Below, one piece after another: positions 1 to 5,253 of a DNA stretch of 5,426 nucleotides (position 1 is its first letter; each line of letters opens with the position of its first letter). The stretch spans positions 1-5,426 of the forward strand of contig JANOBO010000206.1 in the NCBI GenBank assembly GCA_031411695.1, read 5' to 3'. The notes beneath the pieces are model-generated. The model did not search any database, was not told the origin of the DNA, and saw nothing but the letters and a program-made list of their open reading frames with translations. Source of the DNA: JAIBCL01 sp031411695. Lineage in GTDB: Bacteria > Verrucomicrobiota > Verrucomicrobiia > Verrucomicrobiales > Verrucomicrobiaceae. Position numbers and translations under genes: made by a program.

Positions 1-234
1 GGGCTGGCAGAGGATTAGCAACGCCCGGCACGCCACCTCGGACGTGATCTTCTCCAGCAGCTTGTTGTTCCGCGCGAGATCTGCCGGGTTCTCACTGTAA
101 ATGGCAAAGTTCATCAGCGACGCGCGCGTCTTCGCCTCGTCGGAGTCCCAGAGTTTTTTCAGCTCACGGTCAACACGGCCAAGAGGAACTTCCTGGCCGA
201 GGATGGAGAGGTCGATGTCGAGTGTGGCGGGCAT
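1..234 (-). CDS. opcA: Glucose-6-phosphate dehydrogenase assembly protein OpcA, N-terminal part (cut by window edge)
   Basis: Reading the minus strand from an ATG at 234-232 gives 78 uninterrupted codons to the window edge; the rest of the gene lies outside. The protein starts MPATLDIDLSILGQEVPLG. After about residue 37 comes a segment with TRASLMNFAIYSENP (37-50), then a helix (about 52-66) and SEVACRALLILC (65-76). A β-strand, then a helix, then a second strand beginning at a 'CRALLI' element resembles the start of OpcA proteins as I remember them, where the equivalent motif is 'HPCR/HPARVI-L'. OpcA is known in cyanobacteria and actinobacteria as a protein that binds and activates G6PD. The presence of zwf upstream on the same strand supports the call strongly. 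No clear Shine-Dalgarno sequence precedes the ATG. It is separated from the stop of the upstream 405-aa gene by 57 bp. The identification rests on an N-terminal fragment plus context, so the name is probable, not proven. Confidence 0.72.
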   Translation of the reverse strand, partial: MPATLDIDLSILGQEVPLGRVDRELKKLWDSDEAKTRASLMNFAIYSENPADLARNNKLLEKITSEVACRALLILCQP

Positions 235-291
235 GGCGGGGATTGTTTGTGAGGTTGCAGCTCGATTGATGGATGCTTCGGGCAATGATTT

Positions 292-1509
292 TCACTCAAA
301 AACAGCGCGCAGTTTGTTGATTTCGTCGCGATAGGACTCGGACTCTACAATTGAGAGATTGGCTTCCAACTGATCCAGTTCATCCCGCGAGGGGAGCTTC
401 TGACCGGTGAATGAAGGACGCGAGATCAACATGTTCAAAACCAACTCCCTTGGTTCAGGAAAGTATTGCCCGTTGTGTTTCGTCAGCCGCGGTGCAAGCG
501 AGAGCACCATGCTGATCACAGCTTTGCGCCCTTTCTTTGATTCGGATTCGAGCAGATACTTGCTGGCAGAATAGCCGATCATCGAGTGGTCGGCTTTGAG
601 CTGCTTAATTGCGAATGACTCGATCCCGGTTCCCTTGAGTCCTCGAACTGCGTCATAGATGGCGTCATTGAAACAATTGTTCTTCCCTGTTTGTCCGCGC
701 GACAAAAGCGCAATCTCAAGTCTCTTCAGACCGAAGTCCGGCTCATGTTTGATGAAGTAGCGCAGCACCGCTGCCTGAGCATCGCAAGCCCAGGCACCCT
801 CGGAAGACATATAAATGCTCTTCACGTCATCAAGCAAAGCCGCTGACCCGTACCGCCCGATCACCAACCAAATCTTGGACAGGTCGCACGGCAGATCGCG
901 ATTCGGCTTTCTTTTCAAACAAGTGTGAAGCGCGTCATCAAGCTCCGGTATATCAGCTTCGGGAAGGGACGAAAGACCTTTGTACGCAAGACGCGGGTAG
1001 CCGCAGCGAATGTCTTCCAGCAGAATCTTGCGCGCCGTCTCCGAACCCAAGTCGATCAGGCATTGCATGATGCTGTCCGCAATGGTGTCGCCATAGTCTT
1101 GCTCTGGCGATTCGGGCAGGTGGAAAATGGCTTCGAGCACTGGCTGGAACTCATGGCATCGCGCGGCGGGCCATAACTCCGGTCCGAGCACGGCGCGTTG
1201 CTCGTAGCTCTGGAGGCTGGTGAATGCCTTGGCCAGGGCGATGCGATCACTCTTCGGGGCACCGCCTGGATCGGCGAGGTGATATTGAACCGCTACTCGA
1301 CTCTTGAGCGGGCGAAATTGGTTTGGAATGACGGTGCGATCAAACCCGGGATCGTCCTCCAGAATGCGTTGTGGCACTTGAGCAAGCAAGGGCATTGACG
1401 AGAGGAGAACAAGGACGACGAGTTTCGCGACTGCGAAAGCATGTGTTGAATTGCTCAACGGCAATTGAGTCAGTTCAATGCCGCCGCCGATGTTCCTAAG
1501 GGAAGTCAT
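292..1509 (-). CDS. Predicted secreted protein of unknown function, helical-repeat-like
   Basis: The product is 405 aa. Residues 28-41 form a hydrophobic stretch (AKLVVLVLLSSMPLL) after K29 and end in LLA|QVP, a plausible signal peptidase I site after residue 43. I therefore expect export to the periplasm or cell surface. The N-region is long (28 residues); a TTG start at about codon 18 would give a more normal signal peptide. The mature part is mainly amphipathic helices of HEAT-repeat-like character, for example around 120-165, 170-200, 210-235 and 240-270. It has seven cysteines (118, 150, 169, 197, 208, 242, 279), an unusual number for a cytosolic protein and compatible with disulfides. 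A KIWLVIGRYGSAALLDDVK block (212-230) followed by WACDAQAAVLRYF (240-252) looks like the conserved core. I recall similar hypothetical proteins in Verrucomicrobia and Acidobacteria but know no function. The ATG lies 9 bp after the stop of the antitoxin-like gene, with a weak AGG upstream, so co-translation is likely. The gene is visibly AT-richer than zwf. Confidence 0.8.
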   Translation of the reverse strand: MTSLRNIGGGIELTQLPLSNSTHAFAVAKLVVLVLLSSMPLLAQVPQRILEDDPGFDRTVIPNQFRPLKSRVAVQYHLADPGGAPKSDRIALAKAFTSLQSYEQRAVLGPELWPAARCHEFQPVLEAIFHLPESPEQDYGDTIADSIMQCLIDLGSETARKILLEDIRCGYPRLAYKGLSSLPEADIPELDDALHTCLKRKPNRDLPCDLSKIWLVIGRYGSAALLDDVKSIYMSSEGAWACDAQAAVLRYFIKHEPDFGLKRLEIALLSRGQTGKNNCFNDAIYDAVRGLKGTGIESFAIKQLKADHSMIGYSASKYLLESESKKGRKAVISMVLSLAPRLTKHNGQYFPEPRELVLNMLISRPSFTGQKLPSRDELDQLEANLSIVESESYRDEINKLRAVFE

Positions 1510-1518
1510 CGCCTGATC

Positions 1519-1749
1519 TCATAAACCCCGCAGTTTAGCGGCGGCTACATCAAAAGGAACCGTCCTGCCTTCCTCGACATCTCTGAGGCCTCGCCGGATG
1601 GACTCCAAAGTGTCCTCCTCTTCCATCTTCGCGAGTTCATCCAAAACGTCCGTCATGGTGGCATCGCCATTCAGATCGGCCAGAATCGCGCTCAGTGCAT
1701 GGAGCTTCTCCGCGCGCGTCATCGTGTGAAGTGGAAGCAGGTTTGTCAT
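1519..1749 (-). CDS. Small acidic antitoxin-like protein (orphan)
   Basis: The ORF is 76 aa from ATG 1749. A second in-frame ATG at 1722 (residue 10) would give a 67-aa protein starting MTRAEKLHAL; neither start has a good Shine-Dalgarno sequence. The sequence is charged and probably all-helical: an N-terminal helix (about 11-26), an acidic middle (DELAKMEEEDTLESI, 37-51) and the C-terminal tail RRGLRDVEEGRTVPFDVAAA (52-71). The 'AEKL' opening recalls the putative addiction-module (Unstab_antitox) family. The 'G-L-x-D-V-E-x-G-R-x-x-P' tail is typical of many antitoxins whose C-terminus wraps a RelE/ParE-type toxin. These are resemblances, not a firm assignment. No toxin ORF lies on either side: zwf ends 39 bp upstream and the 405-aa protein starts 9 bp downstream. 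It is therefore either a solitary antitoxin-like regulator or a small protein of other function. Tight spacing suggests it is transcribed with its neighbours. Confidence 0.7.
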   Translation of the reverse strand: MTNLLPLHTMTRAEKLHALSAILADLNGDATMTDVLDELAKMEEEDTLESIRRGLRDVEEGRTVPFDVAAAKLRGL

Positions 1750-1788
1750 GGCGCAAGATTAGCACATCGGCGGCATCGTTGTCACGGA

Positions 1789-3330
1789 CTACAGCCTTCT
1801 CCACTCATGCCCGTCCCGCGCCAGCATCTCGTCGGCTTCCTTCGGTCCCCATGAGCCGGCGGGATACTCACGCATCGCCGGCGGCGTGGGCGACTCGTGC
1901 CAAGCCTTCTCGATTTCGTCGATGAACTTCCATGCGTTCTCCACCTCATCCCGACGCGCAAAAAGCGTGGCGTCGCCGGCCATCGCATCGAGCAGCAGGC
2001 GCTCGTAGGCCTCTGGGCTGGCCTTGCCGAAGCTGTTGCTGTAGTGGAAATCCATCTTCACCGGCTGCACAAAGAGCGCCTGGCCCGGTTGCTTGCACAG
2101 GATGCGCAGCGAGATGCCTTCGTCGGGCTGGATGCGGATGATGAGCGTGTTCTCGCTGTCCGCGATCATCTGGCTCGTCGCAAAAGGCACCTGCGGCGGC
2201 TTCTTGAAATGCACGGAGATCTCCGTCGCCTTCTTCGGCAGTTGCTTGCCCACGCGGATGTAAAACGGCACGCCCTGCCAGCGCCACGTATCAACAAACA
2301 ACCGCAGCGCCACATAGCACTCCGTCTTCGACTCTGGATTCACGCGATCCTCCTGCCGGTAGCCGACGCGCGTCACGCCATCGACCGAGCCTGCGGTGTA
2401 TTGCGCGCGCACCACGCTTTGCCCCACCGCCTCCGGCCCGGACAGCGGCCGCAGCGCGCGGATGACCTTCACTTTTTCATCACGCACGGAGTCGGCGCTA
2501 AGATCGGTCGGTGGCTCCATCGCCACCAGTGACAGAAGCTGAAACAAATGATTCTGCACCATGTCGCGCAGCGCACCCGCCGTATCGTAGTAGCCTCCGC
2601 GTCCGCCTTCCATGCCGAGGTTTTCCGCACAGGTGATCTGGACGTGGTCGATGTAGCGGCTGTTCCAGTTTGGCTCGAAGAGCGAGTTGGCAAAGCGCAG
2701 CACCATGATGTTCTGCGCCGTCTCCTTGCCGAGATAGTGGTCGATGCGGTACGTGTCCTTTTCGTGGAAGGTCTGGCTCACCACCTCATTCAAGTGGCGC
2801 GCGGTCTTCAGATCCTTGCCAAATGGCTTCTCGCACACGACACGCGCCCAGCGCCCGCCCGTGCCCTCGCTCAGGCCCGCTGCCCGCAGTTGCTGCATGA
2901 TTTGGTCGAAGTACTCCGGGGCCGAGGCCAGATAGAAAAGCCGGTTTGCCGCGGTGCCGCGTTCGTTGTCAAAATCCTCCAACAACTTTCCCAGCGCCTT
3001 GTAGCCATCCGGGTCCTCAAACTCGCTGCGGTGATAGTGGATCGAGTGCGCGAAGCTGTCCCACAGCTCGTCATTGTGCGCCTGGCGTGAGTGCTCCGCA
3101 TTTGCCTCCTGCAGCTCCTTGCGGAAGACCTCGTCCGATTTGTCGCGCCGCGCAAAGCCCACCACCTTGAACTGCGGGGGCAGATCGCCCGACACGGCGA
3201 TGTTGTAGAGCGCGGGGATCAGCTTCCGGTGCGTGAGATCGCCCGTGGCGCCGAAGATGACCAGCGTGCAAGGCTCCGCGCGGTGGCGTTGAAGCAGCGT
3301 TTCTTGAAAGGGATTCTCGAGTTCCGGCAT
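1789..3330 (-). CDS. zwf: Glucose-6-phosphate 1-dehydrogenase
   Basis: The enzyme oxidises glucose 6-phosphate to 6-phosphogluconolactone with NADP+ (or NAD+), the first step of the oxidative pentose phosphate pathway in the cytoplasm. The product is 513 aa, near the upper end of the usual bacterial length. The N-terminal Rossmann fold has the nucleotide-binding motif VIFGATGDLTHRK (24-36). CEKPFG (166-171) contains a conserved lysine. The substrate signature RIDHYLGKE spans 195-203; by comparison with the Leuconostoc enzyme D197, H198 and K202 contact the substrate. The catalytic histidine is H261 in DMVQNHLFQ. The C-terminal domain has YIRVGKQLPKK (357-367), including the expected lysines. 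Nothing is missing, so the enzyme should be active. The ATG at 3330-3328 lacks a clear Shine-Dalgarno sequence, but the length and MPELENPFQE start suit the family. It is the first gene of the minus-strand series; opcA, encoding its likely activator, begins three genes downstream. The repeat element begins about 145 bp upstream of the start. Confidence 0.98.
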   Translation of the reverse strand: MPELENPFQETLLQRHRAEPCTLVIFGATGDLTHRKLIPALYNIAVSGDLPPQFKVVGFARRDKSDEVFRKELQEANAEHSRQAHNDELWDSFAHSIHYHRSEFEDPDGYKALGKLLEDFDNERGTAANRLFYLASAPEYFDQIMQQLRAAGLSEGTGGRWARVVCEKPFGKDLKTARHLNEVVSQTFHEKDTYRIDHYLGKETAQNIMVLRFANSLFEPNWNSRYIDHVQITCAENLGMEGGRGGYYDTAGALRDMVQNHLFQLLSLVAMEPPTDLSADSVRDEKVKVIRALRPLSGPEAVGQSVVRAQYTAGSVDGVTRVGYRQEDRVNPESKTECYVALRLFVDTWRWQGVPFYIRVGKQLPKKATEISVHFKKPPQVPFATSQMIADSENTLIIRIQPDEGISLRILCKQPGQALFVQPVKMDFHYSNSFGKASPEAYERLLLDAMAGDATLFARRDEVENAWKFIDEIEKAWHESPTPPAMREYPAGSWGPKEADEMLARDGHEWRRL

Positions 3331-3475
3331 GAGGGGCGAATGTCTTGAATTCCGCTACGGCCCGCAGGCAGAAGCGGACGCGAGACTAGCCGCCGTGCCA
3401 GCCATCTGCAACCGCTGCGGCGAGGTTTGCGGATGCGCCTTGATGAAATCTCTTCATGCGCAGCATGAATGACCT
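3331..3475. other. Intergenic region upstream of zwf
   Basis: This stretch should contain the zwf promoter, read on the minus strand. I see no convincing -35/-10 pair and no recognisable operator. It holds two small inverted repeats: tccgct/agcgga at 3351-3356 and 3373-3378, and a TTCATGC/GCATGAA hairpin at 3453-3469. Frames running through it connect zwf out-of-frame sequence with the repeat and do not look like protein genes. Confidence 0.6.
3453..3469. repeat. Short perfect hairpin TTCATGC-gca-GCATGAA
   Basis: A 7-bp perfect inverted repeat with a 3-nt loop lies just left of the repeat element, on the zwf side. It is not followed by a T-run on either strand, so it is not a classical terminator. 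It could be a protein-binding site in the zwf upstream region or a chance palindrome. Confidence 0.35.
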
Positions 3476-3496
3476 CGCGCGAAGCGCGATGCATTG

Positions 3497-3523
3497 GGGA
3501 GCACAGCCGGCCCGGCTGTCGTT
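3497..3523 (+). repeat. Left terminal inverted repeat of copy 1 (27 bp)
   Basis: It is an exact reverse complement of 3716-3742. It contains the palindrome acagccggcccggctgt at 3503-3519 (8-bp stem, 1-nt centre). In this copy the palindrome is followed by CG and five T residues (3520-3526), so on the plus strand it could also act as a weak intrinsic terminator, although no plus-strand gene precedes it in this window. Confidence 0.9.
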
Positions 3524-3543
3524 TTTGGCGGCCCGCCAAAAAC
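3521..3543 (+). repeat. Second hairpin, left end of copy 1
   Basis: A perfect 11-bp inverted repeat, GTTTTTGGCGG / CCGCCAAAAAC, has one central base (3532). It occupies the same place relative to the terminal repeat as the GTTCTGCGCG hairpin at the other end, but with a different stem sequence. Pairing is kept while sequence is not. Confidence 0.85.
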
Positions 3544-3695
3544 ATCGAGCGTAGCGAGCCCAACCGAAGGGAGTCGTTGGGCGAACGGAGCACCCCACGT
3601 CTCCGCACATGCGCCAGCAGCCCGTGTTGGCTGCCGCCAAGTTTCCAGGGAAGCACGCGGTTCAGCGTCTGTGCGGTTGTGTTGGCTGCGCCAAA

Positions 3696-3718
3696 GTTCT
3701 GCGCGGCCCGCGCAGAAC
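3696..3718 (-). repeat. Second hairpin, right end of copy 1
   Basis: A perfect 10-bp inverted repeat, GTTCTGCGCG / CGCGCAGAAC, has a 3-nt loop (3706-3708). It abuts the right terminal inverted repeat. The matching hairpin in copy 2 lies at 5299-5321 and has one mismatched pair. Confidence 0.85.
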
Positions 3719-3742
3719 GACAGCCGGGCCGGCTGTGCTCCC
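3716..3742 (-). repeat. Right terminal inverted repeat of copy 1 (27 bp)
   Basis: It is an exact reverse complement of 3497-3523 and is also identical to 5275-5301 in inverted orientation. Beyond it, 3754-3761 (cttcgcgc) mirrors the outer GCGCGAAG of the left end at a similar distance. Confidence 0.9.
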
Positions 3743-3806
3743 TGCTGATTGGCCTTCGCGCTACATTTGCCTTTTCATCCGAACGGCAGTCTGTCTCAAT
3801 CAGAGA

Positions 3807-4484
3807 GTGGCTGATAAAAAAGTGAAAAAAACCGGCTTTGGTTGGATGCATTTGCTGTGGCTGGCAGCGGTGACCTTGCTTGGCATGGCGATGGTGCCAC
3901 CGTGCTTGTGCGTCGTGTACGACAAGTCTTATCAAGAAGAAAACTTATGGCGTTGCCGCACCATTGTCGTCGCACTGAAAATGTATTCGGCTGAGCACGC
4001 CGGAAGGTATCCGGACGCAGATTCGTCTCTGCCAGTAACGGCAAACCAAGCGTTCCGCATTTTGGTTCGTGATGACGTTTTCACTGATGAGCGTGCGTTT
4101 GGTGTGATGGCGGGCTTTTACGCGCCCGACCAAGACATCGGCCAGGCCCCCGATTTCCAGGAAGCACTGCAATCTGGCGAGAACCACTGGGCGATGACCA
4201 AAGGGGCGACTGAGAAGAGCCCACCCGTGCTGCCGCTGATTTTCGAAAACGCTGTGTCGAATGGCTGGCCACCAACTTGGAATGTGGATGCAGCGCGTGA
4301 GAAGAAGCCAGGCCGCGCCTGGAAAGGCGGCAAGATCATCGTGGGCTTCAATGATGGCAGCGCTCAGTTGATCAACCTGGAGTCAAGCCGAGGCACCAGC
4401 GTCGGCCCGAAGAAAGGAGCCGACGGCAAGGATGTCTTCACGCGTGCATCCGCGTCGATGGAGATTCTCGACATTGAACGGTGA
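3807..4484 (+). CDS. Membrane-anchored extracytoplasmic protein of unknown function, paralogue A
   Basis: From GTG 3807 the protein has 225 aa. The frame is open from ATG 3609, but that start lies inside the repeat element and its first ~50 codons are repeat sequence, so I reject it. GTG 3807 gives a sensible N-terminus: lysines at 4, 5, 7 and 8, then a hydrophobic segment at about 13-36 (WMHLLWLAAVTLLGMAMV). GTG 3822 is an alternative; no start has a good ribosome binding site. The rest should lie outside the cytoplasm. It has WRCRTIVVALKMYSAEHAG (48-66), NQAFRILVRDDVFTDERAFG (80-99), PDQDIG (107-112), GENHWAMTKG (124-133), NGWPPTWN (152-159) and GGKIIVGFNDG (174-184). A single N-terminal membrane helix, an 'ALKMYSAEHAG-YPD' helix and a C-terminal strand with a DG turn recall pseudopilin-like H-X9-DG proteins of Verrucomicrobia and Planctomycetes, but no prepilin cleavage motif is visible. 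Its paralogue follows after 78 bp. Confidence 0.8.
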   Translation: MADKKVKKTGFGWMHLLWLAAVTLLGMAMVPPCLCVVYDKSYQEENLWRCRTIVVALKMYSAEHAGRYPDADSSLPVTANQAFRILVRDDVFTDERAFGVMAGFYAPDQDIGQAPDFQEALQSGENHWAMTKGATEKSPPVLPLIFENAVSNGWPPTWNVDAAREKKPGRAWKGGKIIVGFNDGSAQLINLESSRGTSVGPKKGADGKDVFTRASASMEILDIER

Positions 4485-4500
4485 TCGTGAGCCTTCAAAC

Positions 4501-4566
4501 ATGACCAGCATCGGAATCAATAACGACTTTCCAGTTCCGCCGCGATTTGGTTTCACAAACGCATGA
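4501..4566 (+). CDS. Possible 21-aa leader ORF overlapping the next gene's start
   Basis: ATG 4501 opens a 21-codon ORF that ends at TGA 4564-4566. Its stop overlaps the ATG (4563-4565) of paralogue B in the four-base ATGA arrangement typical of translational coupling. The peptide starts MTSIGINNDF and ends PRFGFTNA; it has no membrane or signal features. Its own ribosome binding site is not convincing. It fills nearly the whole gap between the two paralogues. Chance is a serious alternative for an ORF this short. Confidence 0.3.
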   Translation: MTSIGINNDFPVPPRFGFTNA

Positions 4567-5252
4567 GGGCGAGGGATCGGAGAGACTGGAGCGGATGTTT
4601 GCGCTTGGTGATTGGCCCCCTTGCGGTCTTGGCTCTGGTTGTGATTTACGCGCTCATTCCGCCACCTGAGTCATTTCGATCCACGCTTTATTTGGAGAAC
4701 CAAGCGGCGACGATGGAAAACTGCCGCCAGATACTTCTCGCCTTGAAACGATATGCCGGGGATCACGACGGAACATTTCCAGACGCTCACCCTTCAGGCC
4801 CGAGCACTTCGAACGAAGCCTTCCGCATTTTGATCAGAGAAGGGGTTCTCGACAACGAACGAGTCTTCGGGGCGAAGCAAAGCAAGTACTACCCCGACAA
4901 CGATATCGGCGGGTCACCTGCTTTCACAGAAACCTTGGAAGCCGGTGAGAATCATTGGGCGATGACCAAAGGCGTGACGGCGAAAAGCATTCCGAAGTTT
5001 CCATTGGTATTTGAGAATCCTGCCCAGGCGGGCTGGCCGCCCGCGTGGAACTGTGATGCGGCTGGAACAAAAGAGAAAGGCCGCGGTTGGCGCGGTGGAA
5101 AGATCATCGTTGGTTTCAATGATGGCACTGTTGAGCTGGTCCAGCTTGAATCCATCAAAGGGAATCGCGTGTTACCCGCTCGCGATTCGAACGGTAAAGA
5201 TGCCTTCACGCGAGCAGGTGATCGGATCGAATTGCTCGATATTCTGGAGTGA
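4563..5252 (+). CDS. Membrane-anchored extracytoplasmic protein of unknown function, paralogue B
   Basis: The product is 229 aa from ATG 4563. A basic N-terminus (MRARDRRDWSGCLR) precedes one hydrophobic segment (about 14-32, RLVIGPLAVLALVVIYALI), so the protein is probably anchored with its C-terminal part outside the cytoplasm. Over residues 52-229 it aligns without gaps to residues 48-225 of paralogue A, with about 98 of 178 identical by hand count. Shared blocks are NCR...ALKRYAGDHDG (53-70), NEAFRIL (84-90), PDNDIG (111-116), GENHWAMTKG (128-137), GWPPAWN (157-163), GGKIIVGFNDG (178-188) and NGKDAFTRA (210-218). The membrane segment and linker differ, so the extracytoplasmic domain is under constraint. 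No Shine-Dalgarno sequence is evident; translation may be coupled to a short ORF ending on its start codon. The repeat element starts one base after the stop codon. I know no function; a pseudopilin-like fold is possible, but no prepilin cleavage site is seen. Confidence 0.88.
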   Translation: MRARDRRDWSGCLRLVIGPLAVLALVVIYALIPPPESFRSTLYLENQAATMENCRQILLALKRYAGDHDGTFPDAHPSGPSTSNEAFRILIREGVLDNERVFGAKQSKYYPDNDIGGSPAFTETLEAGENHWAMTKGVTAKSIPKFPLVFENPAQAGWPPAWNCDAAGTKEKGRGWRGGKIIVGFNDGTVELVQLESIKGNRVLPARDSNGKDAFTRAGDRIELLDILE

Positions 5253-5253
5253 C

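Larger units (their letters stand above)
3476..3762 (+). repeat. Palindromic repeat element, copy 1 (complete, ~287 bp)
   Basis: The element is bounded by perfect 27-bp terminal inverted repeats at 3497-3523 and 3716-3742, each beginning GGGAGCACAG and ending CTGTCGTT when read inward. An imperfect outer extension shares GCGCGAAG at both extremes (3477-3484, and reversed at 3754-3761). Each terminal repeat contains the 17-bp palindrome acagccggcccggctgt and is followed inward by a second hairpin: 11-bp stem at the left (3521-3543) and 10-bp stem at the right (3696-3718). The interior has an 11-bp direct repeat gtgttggctgc (3624-3634 and 3679-3689). It encodes no convincing protein and no transposase, so it resembles a non-autonomous mobile or REP-type intergenic element. 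A second copy starts at 5254, which proves it is repeated. I cannot name the family. Confidence 0.88.

Noticed and set aside
101..334. Plus-strand open frame of 77 codons near the left edge
   Set aside because: It is opposite the opcA start and the end of the 405-aa gene; the serine/arginine-rich product has no gene-like feature.
1750..1788. Terminator between zwf and the antitoxin-like gene
   Set aside because: No stem-loop followed by a T-run can be drawn in the 39-bp gap.
1897..2532. Plus-strand open frame of 211 codons opposite zwf
   Set aside because: It is antisense to a complete, well-conserved zwf, and its histidine-, arginine- and leucine-rich composition is typical of a reverse-strand shadow.
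2548..3090. Plus-strand open frame of 180 codons opposite zwf
   Set aside because: It lies wholly within zwf on the other strand and has no recognisable motif.
3383..3411. Possible zwf promoter TTGCAG, 17-bp spacer, TAGTCT on the minus strand
   Set aside because: Only three of six bases match the consensus in each hexamer, which is expected by chance in a region this long, and promoter rules for this lineage are uncertain.
3476..3762. CRISPR array or insertion sequence
   Set aside because: There are no regularly spaced repeats and spacers, and no transposase reading frame within or next to the element.
3219..3935. Long minus-strand open frame (238 codons) from paralogue A through the repeat into zwf
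   Set aside because: It is antisense to paralogue A, crosses the whole repeat and overlaps the zwf start in another frame. Its composition is arginine- and serine-rich, as expected from a shadow of GC-rich sequence.
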